In this document: positions 33,179 through 42,748 of the stretch, one piece after another
How positions within the stretch are numbered: the stretch's first letter is position 1
How the letters are laid out: each line of letters starts with the position of its first letter
Assembly (NCBI RefSeq): GCF_014873535.1
Contig: NZ_JADBEF010000001.1
Span: forward strand, 7,502,001 to 7,566,000
Direction of reading: 5' to 3'
Origin: Nonomuraea africana
Lineage (GTDB): Bacteria > Actinomycetota > Actinomycetes > Streptosporangiales > Streptosporangiaceae
DNA: 64,000 bases
The notes under the pieces: generated by a model
Seen by the model: the letters and a program-made list of their open reading frames with translations, nothing else
What the model was told of the DNA's origin: nothing
Database searches by the model: none
Position numbers and translations under genes: made by a program

Positions 33179-33347
33179 CCCTCACGCAGCTAACCAGCAG
33201 CGCCAGCTCAGAGGTAGTTCCCCGCCCCGGCTGCCCGATTCTTCGGCGGCACCCGGAACCCGTCAAGGGCGCCTACGGCGTCGCTACGCGATGGCGCACG
33301 CACCACCCTTGACAGAACCATGGGCGCGAGTCGCCGATCCTTGGCAA

Positions 33348-33953
33348 CTATCGGGAGCGGGGAGAGGAATGGGCGAGGCGATCGTGAACCAAGCGCTGTC
33401 GTTCCACCGAAAGACCGCGAGCAGTCATAGCCCTGTCCAGAAGATCAGCATCGAACCCCTGCGCCGCCATGTGGTCGAGGAGAGGTTCGTATCGATCGGA
33501 CCGATCACGCAAGAGCTCTGTGGCCAACCGTAGTTCCAGGCGAACCACAGGAACACGATACGAGCCACACGTGATCAAGACGAAGTGCTGCCACGGGCCA
33601 CGGCCAACGCACTCCATCCCATCGGAGTCGGTCTCCTGCTCAACCGTGCTGATCTCTAAATGGACCCCGTTCACCTCGTACCTAGCGAAATACTGCGAAC
33701 TCTCGGGGAGCCAAGATGGCGCATACAGACAGGGAAAGGACGAGAGAGCGGCAGCGACCGTGTCCACGTCCTCCCGTCGAGCCACCAAGAGGTCAACGTC
33801 TCCGACAGGAAGATGAACACCTTGCAGCAGAGCGGCACTTGTGCCACCCACGCGGTACATCGGGTCGGACCCGACAGCCCTCAGGGCGGTGAGAGTCGTC
33901 TCTAACGCCGACGTTACGTCCTCCAGCCGCAGAGATGCCTCACCGTCTCCCAT
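33348..33953 (-). CDS. Nucleotidyltransferase-like protein
   Basis: 201 residues (ATG 33953; a start seven codons earlier is possible). YRVGGTSAALLQGVHLPVGDVDLLV shows the Gly-Gly/Gly-Ser...Asp-x-Asp pattern of nucleotidyltransferase-fold proteins (MNT/AbiE-like or aminoglycoside-type). No antitoxin partner lies beside it, so a toxin role is not supported. Function unknown. Confidence 0.6.
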   Translation of the reverse strand: MGDGEASLRLEDVTSALETTLTALRAVGSDPMYRVGGTSAALLQGVHLPVGDVDLLVARREDVDTVAAALSSFPCLYAPSWLPESSQYFARYEVNGVHLEISTVEQETDSDGMECVGRGPWQHFVLITCGSYRVPVVRLELRLATELLRDRSDRYEPLLDHMAAQGFDADLLDRAMTARGLSVERQRLVHDRLAHSSPRSR

Positions 33954-34159
33954 GACGATCAGCGTACCGATCACGAGCCTCCAAGGTCACGACTCTGGTT
34001 GTCGGGTCATTCGCGGGCGTGATCATCCACGAAGCGCGATGTGCCGATCAAATGCATCGCAGCAGACATCGAAGCCGCTGTGCCGAGGGCACTCGACCTC
34101 ACCGGCTCGCGGGCAGTAGTAGACGTCCGGACAGCCGCAGTCAAAGAATTCGGGCAAGG

Positions 34160-34408
34160 GGATGGTGCTCAAGCGTTTTGATCTTCGATGGTCCAGGACG
34201 TGCCGCCGCGTGTTGCCCGAAGGAAACCGCCCTTGGCGCCGAGGAAGACGAACGCATCCGCTCCAGGCCCGACGTAGGTAGCCAGATGCTCCACTGGGGC
34301 AGGGTGATCGCTGCCGGGATGGAAGCCGTACGGCGGCCCGCCCCGCTGCATGCCGACGCCGTCGAGTTCAAGGCGGCGGCTGCGCGAGCCGCACGGGCAG
34401 GAGGTCAC
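34160..34408 (-). pseudogene. Integrase middle fragment with frameshift
   Basis: VEHLATYVGPGADAFVFLGA and KGGFLRA match the segment HLASYVEPEEDAFVFLG...GGFLR of the chimeric integrase. The first part (RTASIPAAI) is in another frame. Isolated scrap. Confidence 0.65.
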
Positions 34409-34466
34409 AGTCGGCCAGACTGACTACCCACAGTCAGCAACTAGGGACAGGAAAACAACACTCGTG

Positions 34467-35012
34467 TCAGAAGTATGAGGTGAAGCTGGCCACCCTGTTA
34501 TCACCCAGCGCCGAGGAGAACAGATAATCAGACCCCTCAATGATGTGCCTGTGGAGAAGAGCGCTCAGCGTTAGTTCTGTGACGTCCCAATCGAGGCCGC
34601 CGGCCCAGTTGATGACAACCGTCCATTTGTCTGGGTCCTCGGAGTCGGTGGAAGCCCAATAACCGACGTCGCCGTTGTCGGTCTGGAAACAAGGGAAGAG
34701 GGTGCCAGGGTCGATCCACTCCTCTTCGTTCCACTCTTCCTCGTCCCGGTAGATCTCGGTCAACTCCTCGAGAACATCCCGAAGATCCTTCTCTGCGCTG
34801 ACAAGGCTTCCGCCACGGGATCCGAGCGGGTGGAGCAGCCAGAAGAAGTCCGAGAACTTGCCCGGTGGAATCGCGTCGCAAAGGCGCATGTAGTCACTCG
34901 GCAGCCGGTGGCCAAGTGCCTGCTCGACCACCTTCCAGTCCAAGCTCCAGAACACAGGACTGAAGCCGCAGAAATCAATGACCTCCTGAACGTACTCTCC
35001 CGGGTTGGGCAC
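34467..35012 (-). CDS. SMI1/KNR4-family protein
   Basis: 181 residues from GTG 35012 with AGGAGG six bases upstream. SMI1/KNR4 (SUKH) fold: VEQALGHRLPSDYMRLCDAIPPG, DFFWLLHP, FPCFQTDNGDVGYWASTDS, and LDWDVTELTLSALLHRHI. Such proteins are mostly immunity proteins of polymorphic toxin systems, here without a toxin in the window, although the adjoining 35.0-35.2 kb could hold a toxin remnant. Acidic, cytosolic. Confidence 0.85.
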   Translation of the reverse strand: MPNPGEYVQEVIDFCGFSPVFWSLDWKVVEQALGHRLPSDYMRLCDAIPPGKFSDFFWLLHPLGSRGGSLVSAEKDLRDVLEELTEIYRDEEEWNEEEWIDPGTLFPCFQTDNGDVGYWASTDSEDPDKWTVVINWAGGLDWDVTELTLSALLHRHIIEGSDYLFSSALGDNRVASFTSYF

Positions 35013-35381
35013 TATGACCTCCTGAAGTTCGACGCCTTTGGCATGCCAAGAATGGCAGGTCAGAGCATGCCTCCAGCGGGGAACTCGTCTCCGGGATGAT
35101 CGCGCCGACCAGGCTGGTAGTCAGTGAGCTGAGGTGGGCCCCGATCTTCCCGCCCGCCACCTCCCAGGCAGAGCCCAGCACATCAGGCACAGAGAACCAA
35201 GGCGGTTCGTCCAGTGGGCGCTCTGCCTTGGTTCTCTGGTCTTGATCCGCTGCATTGCGTGTGGGACGAGGCAGACGGGAAGATCGTGTGCGGAGGAGCG
35301 TGTGTGCCCGCACGACCATGGCTCACGATGGGCGGGCCGTTGCAGCACGATTCTGCTTTATCGGTCGCCTGAGGAGTGCTG
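35013..35381. other. Intergenic with possible gene tail and one hairpin
   Basis: A minus-strand frame about 35220-34990 (VPDVLGSAWEVAGGKIGAHL...) has protein-like composition and ends just upstream of the SMI1 gene; it could be the 3' end of a lost upstream gene. The hairpin is given separately. Confidence 0.35.
35190..35238. terminator. 14-bp inverted repeat, terminator-like
   Basis: CAGAGAACCAAGGC / GCCTTGGTTCTCTG, perfect, 21-nt loop. Could be a terminator or a recombination relic; direction undetermined. Confidence 0.45.
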
Positions 35382-36116
35382 ATGAGACAACACGTGCGCA
35401 TTCCGCTGCCAGACGGCAGCTCGCTGGCGGCGACGGTGGCACTGCCGGAGGGGACTGCACCCGTGGCCGGATGGCCAGGGGTGGTGGTGGTACACGAAAT
35501 CTACGGCGTCGAACCGGACATGCTGGATGTGGTGGACCTGTTCGCCGAACGTGGATACGCGGCGGTCTTGCCTGATCTGTACCGCCACGGCACCAGGATC
35601 GGGTGTCTGGCGCGGGCTATGAACCAGCTCGCGACCGGTAGGCCGGGTCGACCGGCCGTCGACATCGACGCGACCCGGCGATGGCTGGCCAGCCGCTCAG
35701 ACGTCGACGGCGGTCGGCTCGGTGTGATCGGATTCTGCATGGGCGGTGGGTTCGCCCTCGCGTACGCGGCGAGCGCGCCGCCCGGCGTGCGAGCCGCATC
35801 GGTGAATTACGGCGTGGTTCCCACGGATCAGGAAGAGTTGCGGTCAGTGTGTCCGGTCGTGGGCTCCTACGGCGGCCGCGACCGGGGCTTTCGGTCGCAC
35901 GGCATGCGGCTGCAGGAACATATGCGGGCGCTCGGCATCGAGCACGACGTGGAGATCTATCCGGCTGCCGGGCATTCCTTCATGACCGACGGCCACCACC
36001 CCATCGCGAAACTCGCGCTGTTCCCGCTGCGTCACGGCCTCGTCCGCCCGGCAGCGGACGAGGCATGGCAGCGCACATTCGTCTTCTTCGACAAACACGT
36101 CGTGAACCACGAGTAG
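35382..36116 (+). CDS. Dienelactone hydrolase family protein
   Basis: 244 residues from ATG 35382 with GGAG five bases upstream. Alpha/beta hydrolase of the DLH type: VVVVHEIYG, nucleophile Cys in IGFCMGGGFAL, Asp in YGGRDRGF and His in GHSFM. Compact size fits the family (about 230-250). Cleaves lactones or similar small esters; substrate not deducible. Independent unit before the P450. Confidence 0.87.
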   Translation: MRQHVRIPLPDGSSLAATVALPEGTAPVAGWPGVVVVHEIYGVEPDMLDVVDLFAERGYAAVLPDLYRHGTRIGCLARAMNQLATGRPGRPAVDIDATRRWLASRSDVDGGRLGVIGFCMGGGFALAYAASAPPGVRAASVNYGVVPTDQEELRSVCPVVGSYGGRDRGFRSHGMRLQEHMRALGIEHDVEIYPAAGHSFMTDGHHPIAKLALFPLRHGLVRPAADEAWQRTFVFFDKHVVNHE

Positions 36117-36335
36117 CGCTGGCCAACACGACGGACCGGATGCCGGCGTCATTACCGCCGACCCAATCTGATTCCGAAATCGACTAGCCCTCTGTCTGGC
36201 GTGCCCCGGCTGTGCCTCATGCGGTGGGAAACAAAGCGAGCGCTCAAGGGAGATGTGGCCACTGAGACATTGACCGGCCATGGGCTGCTTCGTACGTTCA
36301 GGAGGCTCGTCAGACGGCATCGCCAGGAGGCGATC

Positions 36336-37550
36336 ATGACAGAACGGTCCAGCTCCACCTGGCCCTGGCCGGACCTTCGACCCGGTCCGTTCGGCACCCC
36401 CGCCCCTGACCTGGTCCGCAGGCTCGCCGAGGCTTCGATGGAGCCCACCACGATGCCGAGCGGAGACCGGGTACCCATGATCGTCAGGTACGAAGACGTC
36501 CGTGCCGTTCTCACCTCGCCCGCCAGCAGCCGTAACCTGCGGGCACCCGGCCTTCCCAGAATGGTCAGCGGTACCGCCCTCGAGGACGACGCCGCGGCGC
36601 TGATCAACCAGGACCCGCCGGAGCACACGCGTTATCGCCGCATCATGCAGGGCACCTTCACGCCCAGGCATATCGAGCGCTGGCGGCCTCGCGCGGCGGC
36701 GATAGCCAACGAACTGATCGACGCGGCCGGCCACGAGTTCGACATGGTCGCCGATTTCGCCCTGCCGCTGCCCGCGCGGGAGATCTGCGAGATGCTCGGC
36801 GTCCCGATGGACCGGTTCGAGCAGTTCCGCGGTTGGACGGAGATGTTCCTGTCCACCTCCGAGGCGAGCGCCGAGGCCAGGGGAGAGGGATTCGCCGCGT
36901 TCATGGCGTACGCCGGCGAGCTGATCGCGGAGCACCGGGTCAGGCCAGGCGGTGACCTCATCGACCTCCTCATCGAGGCGCGCGACGACGGGGACAGGCT
37001 GAGTGAGGCGGAGCTGACCCACATGGTCTTCACGCTCATCATGGCTGGGCACGAGACCACCGCATCGATCATCATCCGGGGCGCATTCCGCCTCCTGTGC
37101 CACCCTGAGCAGTACGCGCAGCTGGCTGCCCGACCCGAGCTCCTGGAATCGGCGGTGGAGGAGATCCTTCGCTGCGAAGGTCCAGGGGGGAACGGCCTGC
37201 TCCGGCTGGTCACCGAGGACATCGAGCTGTCCGGCGGCGTGATCCCGAAGGGCACCGTCGTGCTGCCCAATCCCACGGGCGCCAACCACGATCCGTCGGC
37301 GTTCGACGATCCACTGCGGTTCGACACCCAGAGGTTCGCCGGGACGGCGGCCAACCCGCACCTGGCGTTCGGCCACGGCCCCCACTACTGCCTGGGGGCG
37401 AATCTGGCCAGGATGGAACTGCAGGAAGCCTTCCGCGCCCTGGTGACGCGGCTGCCCACCCTCCGTGCCCAAGAGGACTTGGCGACGCTGCGGTGGACCA
37501 ACGACGGACTGATCTATCGCCCCCTCCGGCTCCCGGTCAAGGGAGGCTGA
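36336..37550 (+). CDS. Cytochrome P450
   Basis: 404 residues from ATG 36336, AGGAGG six bases upstream; the open frame back to 36201 is not used. All P450 landmarks: I-helix AGHETT, K-helix EEILR (Glu-x-x-Arg), and haem ligand FGHGPHYCLGANLAR. N-terminus has no membrane anchor, so it is a soluble bacterial P450 that needs ferredoxin and reductase. Its place upstream of the cvnABCD conservon recalls Streptomyces conservons that carry P450 genes, but here 620 bp with integrase and ISL3 scraps lie between. Substrate unknown. Confidence 0.9.
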   Translation: MTERSSSTWPWPDLRPGPFGTPAPDLVRRLAEASMEPTTMPSGDRVPMIVRYEDVRAVLTSPASSRNLRAPGLPRMVSGTALEDDAAALINQDPPEHTRYRRIMQGTFTPRHIERWRPRAAAIANELIDAAGHEFDMVADFALPLPAREICEMLGVPMDRFEQFRGWTEMFLSTSEASAEARGEGFAAFMAYAGELIAEHRVRPGGDLIDLLIEARDDGDRLSEAELTHMVFTLIMAGHETTASIIIRGAFRLLCHPEQYAQLAARPELLESAVEEILRCEGPGGNGLLRLVTEDIELSGGVIPKGTVVLPNPTGANHDPSAFDDPLRFDTQRFAGTAANPHLAFGHGPHYCLGANLARMELQEAFRALVTRLPTLRAQEDLATLRWTNDGLIYRPLRLPVKGG

Positions 37551-37694
37551 GGTACGGATGATCACCTGACCGCAGATCTTCGAACGTGATCGGGGGTTTG
37601 AGGGTTCCGCCTGGCCCAGGAGGCTAAAGGGAGTCCGGTCAGTCCGGCTCCCTTGAATGGCCTCGCTCCACAGGTCATGACCGTGCACCACGGC

Positions 37695-37830
37695 TCAACT
37701 GGCCTCGCGAACGCTGAGCCGTACGTCGAGAGCCTCAGCGAGGCGTTCCAGCACCGGGATGGCTTCGCCCCGGTCGTTGTCGGCCCCATCCTCGCTTTGA
37801 GATCGGAGACGCTCGCACCTGCGCCCAGGG
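37695..37830 (-). pseudogene. Integrase C-terminal scrap
   Basis: GASVSDLKARMG, then in another frame DNDRGEAI, match the DLKARMGHDSDRAA segment of the chimeric integrase. Short and frameshifted; one more trace of tRNA-linked elements. Confidence 0.45.
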
Positions 37831-37841
37831 CGTTGCCCCTG

Positions 37842-37932
37842 TGCACCGGCACCAGCGCCAAGATCAAACTCATCAACCGCCAGATGTACGGCCGAGCCGG
37901 CTTCGCGCCACCCGCCAGAGGATCCTGTGCGC
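37842..37932 (+). pseudogene. ISL3-family transposase C-terminal scrap
   Basis: KIKLINRQMYGRAGFA is the conserved end of ISL3 transposases (typically ...IKRQMYGRAGFALLR). It is followed by a frame break. No IS ends are visible. Confidence 0.65.
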
Positions 37933-38171
37933 AGAGACCGCCAACCGTCACCACCGAACTCGTGCCAGAGCCGAAACCGTACAGTCCTACCCTCCGGCGC
38001 ACTAACCGGTCGAAGAACTCCGCCACCGCCGCCCGCTCGACCGTGACGTGCGAAAAGCGCCCGGCCGCGCGGGGGCTTTCGACTCAACTGTCGTATGGCT
38101 ACTATCAGGCACCAATCGCCTACTTTGGCGATTTTCGTCATGCACCGATCGTTGAGGAGAGTGTCCTGCAC

Positions 38172-40625
38172 GTGGCTGGATTGGGCAGGGTCGGGCGACG
38201 ACGAACGGGCACCGTGGGCGACGGGAACGGGTTATCGGGGCCGGCCGGCGGCGGGCCGCGGCGGCCGGCCGGTGGCCGCCGACTGCCATTGCGTACCGTG
38301 CTGATCATCATCGTGATCGTGCCGAGCATGACCTTTGCCCCACTGTTGAGTTCCGGCATGTTCCAACTGGCCAATCAGTGGCAGGCCGAGAAGGCCCAGA
38401 TGGACCTGGCCACCAACACCGTCGGCAGGCCTGCGGCCAACCTGTTCTTCAGCTTTGACCAGGAGCGACGGCTCACCGCGGAGCTGCAGGCCAACCCCGA
38501 CGGCGCAGCCCGCGGCAGGCTTGCCAAGCAGCGCGCGGAGACGGACAAGGCCGTGAGCGCCTTCCGTCCGCTGGCAGCCCTGGACACCACCGACGCACAG
38601 GAGGGTCTCGGCGACGCCATCGCCCGGACCGACCGCAGCCTCGGCCTCCTCGACCAGCAGCGCCAGGCGGTGGACGCCGGTTGGTCCAGCGAGCAGAAGG
38701 CGTTCGACTACTACAGCGGCGTCCTCGAGTCGGACCTCAGCGTGTTGGTCGCCCTCAGCCAGACCGAGCACGCCGAGGTGAGCAGTAAGGCGCAGACCCT
38801 GGTCGACCTCTTCTGGGTCATCGACATGATCGGCCGCGAAGACGCCATTCTGGCCCGGGGCTGGGAGAAGGGGCACCTGACGAGGGACGAGTACGGCCTC
38901 GTCACGGACGCCATCGGCACCAGGAAGCACCTCCTGCAGTCCCGGGTGATCCCCAGTCTCACCGGCAACGAGAGCCAGTACGGGAAGCTGACGACCAGTA
39001 AGGCGTGGCAGACCATGACCGCTCTGGAGGGGCGGCTGGTCACCTCCGAGGGCAACGCCGAGAGCGACCAGGTCACGCTCCCCGAGGCCCGCCCCGTATG
39101 GCGCTCTTCGGTGGACACGGTCACCGAGCAACTGCTGCAACTCCTCAGCCTCCGGCTCGAAAACGTCGCCAAGATCGGCTACGGCCACGCGAACACGATC
39201 TTCGTGATCTTCATCAGCATCACCACCGTGGGTCTGCTCGCCCTGGGTCTGGTGATCTTCACCAGCTGGCGCCTCACCGCCGTTCTTCGCCGACGCATCC
39301 TCCACCTGCGCCAGGAAGCCCTGGAACTCCAGGAGCGGCTGCCCAGTGTGGTCACCCGGCTGGAGCGCGGCGAGGACGTCGACGTGGACGCCGAAGTGCG
39401 CATGGTCGAGCCCACCCCCGACGAGCTCGGCGAGCTCGGGCAGGCCCTCAACCTGGCGCGACGCAGCGCTGTCCTCACCGCCGTACGGCAGGCCGAACAA
39501 CACCGCGGCTTCCAGCGCATGCTCCAGCGCATCGCCCGCCGTACCCAGATCCTCATCGGCCTCCAGCTGAAGAAGCTGGACGAACTGGAACGCAAGCACG
39601 AGGACCCCGAGGTGCTGGAGGGCCTGTTCGACCTGGACCATCTCACCGCCCGGCTGCGCCGCTACGAGGAGAACCTGGTGATCCTCGGCGGCGGACAGCC
39701 GCAGCGCCGCTGGCGCAAGCCAGTGCGCCTGCTCGACGTCCTGCGCGCCGCGCAAGGCGAGGTCCAGGACTACCGGCGGATCGCGATCGAGGTCGATGGC
39801 GAACCCTGGGTGGCCGAGCGCGCGGTGGGGCCGCTGGTCCACGTCCTGGCGGAGCTGATGGAGAACGCCACCGCCTTCTCCAAGCCGCTCACCCCGGTCG
39901 AGGTGCGGGCCGCACCGGTCAGCCGGGGCATCGCCGTGGAGATCGAGGACCGCGGCCTGGGCATGGAACCCGAGCAGTACGCCGCCGCCAACGCCCTGAT
40001 GAAGTCGCCGCCGCAGCTCGACGTGATGACCCACGCCGACGATGTGCGTTTCGGCCTGTACGTGGTCGCTCGGCTCTCCATGGGCCTGGGTCTCCAGGTG
40101 GAACTGCGGCCGTCCGCCTTCGGCGGCACCCGTGTCATCGTGCTGCTCCCGGAACCGCTGGTGGTGGAGCGCCCCCGCGCGGTACCCGCGCCGGCCGCGC
40201 TCCCCGAGGAGGTCTCCCAGGGCCCTGCCGATCCGCAGCCCCACCCCCGGGAAGGTACGGCCGGTCCCCGCCCGCCGTACGGGGAAGCGCAGTTGCCGAC
40301 TCGCTCCAGAGGACGCGCGATGGCATACGTGACAGCACCCGCCGCCGGATCGCCGGATCGCGACGACGCACCCCCGTCGTCCGACCCCCAGCCGCTGCCC
40401 CAGCGGGTGCGCCAGGCCAACCTGGTCACCGAGCTCAAAGTTCCGGCGGACAGGGACGAACAGACGAACCAGGACATCTGGGCCGTACGGGACCAGCCCC
40501 GCCGATCCAGTGCCACGATCGGCGCGTTCCAGAGGCAGTCCCGCAGGCGCCGGACCGGCGACGATGCCTTCCATCCCCGGCCGAACGGATCCTCCGAGCC
40601 CAGTTCCCCTACGACGGAAGATTGA
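38172..40625 (+). CDS. cvnA: CvnA-like nitrate-sensor-type kinase homologue (conservon)
   Basis: 817 residues from GTG 38172 (the much longer frame upstream reads through the scraps). A membrane segment (LRTVLIIIVIVPSMTFAPLL) starts the protein, then a NIT-type extracellular domain of about 280 residues. A second segment (FVIFISITTVGLLALGLVIF) follows, then HAMP-like helices, and the ATPase domain with N-box ELMENATAFS, G1 DRGLGM and FGLYVVARLSMGLGL. The C-terminus is Pro-rich and disordered. No H-box is seen. In Streptomyces CvnA heads a GPCR-like complex with CvnB-D. The four genes overlap or abut. Confidence 0.9.
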   Translation: MAGLGRVGRRRTGTVGDGNGLSGPAGGGPRRPAGGRRLPLRTVLIIIVIVPSMTFAPLLSSGMFQLANQWQAEKAQMDLATNTVGRPAANLFFSFDQERRLTAELQANPDGAARGRLAKQRAETDKAVSAFRPLAALDTTDAQEGLGDAIARTDRSLGLLDQQRQAVDAGWSSEQKAFDYYSGVLESDLSVLVALSQTEHAEVSSKAQTLVDLFWVIDMIGREDAILARGWEKGHLTRDEYGLVTDAIGTRKHLLQSRVIPSLTGNESQYGKLTTSKAWQTMTALEGRLVTSEGNAESDQVTLPEARPVWRSSVDTVTEQLLQLLSLRLENVAKIGYGHANTIFVIFISITTVGLLALGLVIFTSWRLTAVLRRRILHLRQEALELQERLPSVVTRLERGEDVDVDAEVRMVEPTPDELGELGQALNLARRSAVLTAVRQAEQHRGFQRMLQRIARRTQILIGLQLKKLDELERKHEDPEVLEGLFDLDHLTARLRRYEENLVILGGGQPQRRWRKPVRLLDVLRAAQGEVQDYRRIAIEVDGEPWVAERAVGPLVHVLAELMENATAFSKPLTPVEVRAAPVSRGIAVEIEDRGLGMEPEQYAAANALMKSPPQLDVMTHADDVRFGLYVVARLSMGLGLQVELRPSAFGGTRVIVLLPEPLVVERPRAVPAPAALPEEVSQGPADPQPHPREGTAGPRPPYGEAQLPTRSRGRAMAYVTAPAAGSPDRDDAPPSSDPQPLPQRVRQANLVTELKVPADRDEQTNQDIWAVRDQPRRSSATIGAFQRQSRRRRTGDDAFHPRPNGSSEPSSPTTED

Positions 40626-40627
40626 AG

Positions 40628-41059
40628 ATGACGCAGCGAACCACCGCCACCGACGCGGGCCTGGACTGGCTCCTGGACGGCCTGGTCAATCAGGTCGCGG
40701 GCACCCGGCACGCCATCGTGCTGTCCGACGACGGGCTGGTGATCAGCCGGTCCCAGACCATCGAACGCTCGGACGCCGAACGCCTCGCCGCGATCGCCAC
40801 CGGCCAGCAGAGCCTGGCTCGCGGCGTGGGGCAGCTCTTCAACGGCGGGCCGGTCCACCAGGTCATCATCGAGATGGCCGACCTGTGGTTGTTCGTCACA
40901 GCTGCGGGCCGCGGCACCCATCTGGCCGTGGTCGCGTCCCAGGAGGTCGACGCCGAACTGATGACCGTCGCGATGCACACCCTGGTCCAGCAGGTCGGCC
41001 AGAAGCTGGGAACCGACACACGCACCCCGCGGCCCGATGACGCGGGGAGACACGGATGA
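40628..41059 (+). CDS. cvnB: CvnB: roadblock/LC7 domain protein
   Basis: 143 residues, ATG two bases after the cvnA stop. Roadblock/LC7 domain: GLDWLLDGLVNQVAGTRHAIVLSDDGLVISRS, ERLAAIATGQQSLARG, VVASQEVDAELMTVAMHTLVQ. MglB-like regulator of the small GTPase CvnD. Stop overlaps cvnC start. Confidence 0.9.
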   Translation: MTQRTTATDAGLDWLLDGLVNQVAGTRHAIVLSDDGLVISRSQTIERSDAERLAAIATGQQSLARGVGQLFNGGPVHQVIIEMADLWLFVTAAGRGTHLAVVASQEVDAELMTVAMHTLVQQVGQKLGTDTRTPRPDDAGRHG

Positions 41060-41454
41060 GGCACTGGACGGAGGGCTTCGACGACGATGACGCCGACGAG
41101 CCCCTTGTCCGTCCCTATACGATCACCGGCGGCCGAACCACGTCCGAGCGGGACGACCTGACGCTGATCACCCTGGTGACGACGATCTCCGAGGTCTCGC
41201 CGGAGACCGGACACGGCCTGCGCAGAATGCAGCCGGAGCACCGCACCATCCTCGCTCTGGGCAAGCGGCCCCTGGCGGTGGCCGAAGTCGCCTCCGCGCT
41301 GAACCTCCCGGTGTCAGTGACCAAGATCCTCATAGGCGATCTGATCGAGGCCGGTCAGTTGCGGGCCCGGCCACCACTGGCTTTCGCACAGGCAGGCGGT
41401 TTCCCCAGCATGACAATCCTTGAGGCGGTGAGGGATGGACTACGCAATCTCTGA
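41056..41454 (+). CDS. cvnC: CvnC: DUF742 protein
   Basis: 132 residues, ATGA overlap with cvnB. DUF742: VRPYTITGGRT, LTLITLVTT, PEHRTILALGKRPLAVAEVASALNLPV, GDLIEAGQLRAR. Member of the conservon complex; function in the complex unclear. Confidence 0.9.
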   Translation: MRHWTEGFDDDDADEPLVRPYTITGGRTTSERDDLTLITLVTTISEVSPETGHGLRRMQPEHRTILALGKRPLAVAEVASALNLPVSVTKILIGDLIEAGQLRARPPLAFAQAGGFPSMTILEAVRDGLRNL

Positions 41455-42034
41455 CCACGGGGACGCTGCTCCCCTGGCAGTGAAGATCCTTATCGCCGGT
41501 GGGTTCGGCGTCGGGAAGACCACCCTGGTCGGCGCGGTGAGCGAGGTCGCCCCACTACGTACCGAGGAGTACCTGACCCACGCCAGCGTCGGCGTCGACG
41601 ATCTGGAAGGGGTGAGCGGCAAGTCCACCACGACCGTCGCGCTGGACTTCGGGCGCATCACCATCAACAGCGAACTCGTGCTCTACCTGTTCGGCACCCC
41701 CGGGCAGGAACGCTTCTGGTTCATGTGGAACGACCTTGTCAACGGAGCGATGGGCGCGGTCGTCCTGGTCGACACCCGCCGGCTGGATGTGAGCTTCGCG
41801 TCGATCGACTTCTTCGAGAGCCGCGGCATCCCCTTCGTCGTGGGCGTCAACTGCTTCCATGGCGTCAGGGACCGGACACAGGAGGAGATCCGCAGGGCAC
41901 TCGATCTCGATCCGCAGGTTCCGCTGGTGCTCTGTGACGCCCGCGACCGTACGGCGGGCCGCGACGTGCTGCTGGCGCTCATCGACCACCTGATGGCTAC
42001 GCAGTCCCGTACCGCACCACACCCCGTGGCCTGA
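41435..42034 (+). CDS. cvnD: CvnD: Ras-like small GTPase
   Basis: 199 residues; starts 20 bases inside cvnC, so coupled. GTPase motifs: P-loop GGFGVGKTTLV, G3 FGTPGQERF (Walker B-like DxxG replaced, as is usual in CvnD/MglA-like proteins), and a G4-like VGVNCF. The GTP switch of the conservon signalling complex. Confidence 0.9.
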   Translation: MDYAISDHGDAAPLAVKILIAGGFGVGKTTLVGAVSEVAPLRTEEYLTHASVGVDDLEGVSGKSTTTVALDFGRITINSELVLYLFGTPGQERFWFMWNDLVNGAMGAVVLVDTRRLDVSFASIDFFESRGIPFVVGVNCFHGVRDRTQEEIRRALDLDPQVPLVLCDARDRTAGRDVLLALIDHLMATQSRTAPHPVA

Positions 42035-42178
42035 CCGGGCCACAGGCTCGGCTCGGGCTGTGACATCGGGGGGCACAGTTGCGCGCTTGGCGATCGAGCC
42101 CTGTCGTAAGACCCGGAGTCCGAACCCCGGCTTCGGCCGAGTCACGGCCAGATGGGTAGGGGAAAGGCGGGCCCGCGG

Positions 42179-42748
42179 TCATTGACGCCAGGATTTCGCG
42201 TATTTGCCGCGGTATTTGATGTCGTCCTCGGTCTCGATGAGCGCCGTTGCTCGTTGCGCGATCGTCTCATCGCACGTGGCCTCGTGAAGATTTCGCAATC
42301 CGACGATGATGTCGTTTCGGATGAGCGTGGTGTTCTTCTCCGACTCACATTCACTGAATCGGGCGGCGAGCGCGTCGACCAGGGCTGCTCGCTGGGTGGA
42401 CCCGGCGAGCCCGATCTTCCACAGCGACTGCAGGCAGTGTCGCGCTGTCACGAAGCGCTTGTCTCTGGTCACCTCGATCAGCGCGGCGAGGTCCTTCAGA
42501 ATGCGCCCCTCCGGGTCGCTGACCGCTAGATTGCACAGAATCTGCGCCGCGATCGCCCGGTTGTGATTGTCTTCGTGAACGAGGTTGTCGACCACCTCAT
42601 CCCACACCTCATAAGCCCAGGGAACCGGATTGCCGGTCACCCTCATCATCTCTTCATACCCGGCGTTCTGTCGTTCGCGGTTCTTCGACCAGAGGTCACT
42701 GAATTCTTGCGGCGCTGAACTGCTGGTCACAGGCTTCGACTCCGACAT
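42179..42748 (-). CDS. Helical (HEAT-like) protein of unknown function
   Basis: 189 residues, all-helical. VWDEVVDNLVHEDNHNRAIAAQILCNLAVSDPEG and FVTARHCLQSLWKIGLAG look like HEAT/ARM repeats. Cytosolic, acidic. Less GC-rich than its neighbours. No family named with certainty; it stands alone, convergent with the conservon. Confidence 0.6.
   Translation of the reverse strand: MSESKPVTSSSAPQEFSDLWSKNRERQNAGYEEMMRVTGNPVPWAYEVWDEVVDNLVHEDNHNRAIAAQILCNLAVSDPEGRILKDLAALIEVTRDKRFVTARHCLQSLWKIGLAGSTQRAALVDALAARFSECESEKNTTLIRNDIIVGLRNLHEATCDETIAQRATALIETEDDIKYRGKYAKSWRQ

Noticed and set aside
33348..33953. Toxin of an MNT/HEPN pair
   Set aside because: No HEPN or antitoxin gene next to it.
38232..40574. 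780-residue minus-strand frame opposite cvnA
   Set aside because: Shadow of the third-position GC pattern; no motifs.
37653..40625. 990-residue version of CvnA
   Set aside because: The first 173 codons contain the ISL3 scrap and lack a signal; membrane anchor position fits GTG 38172.
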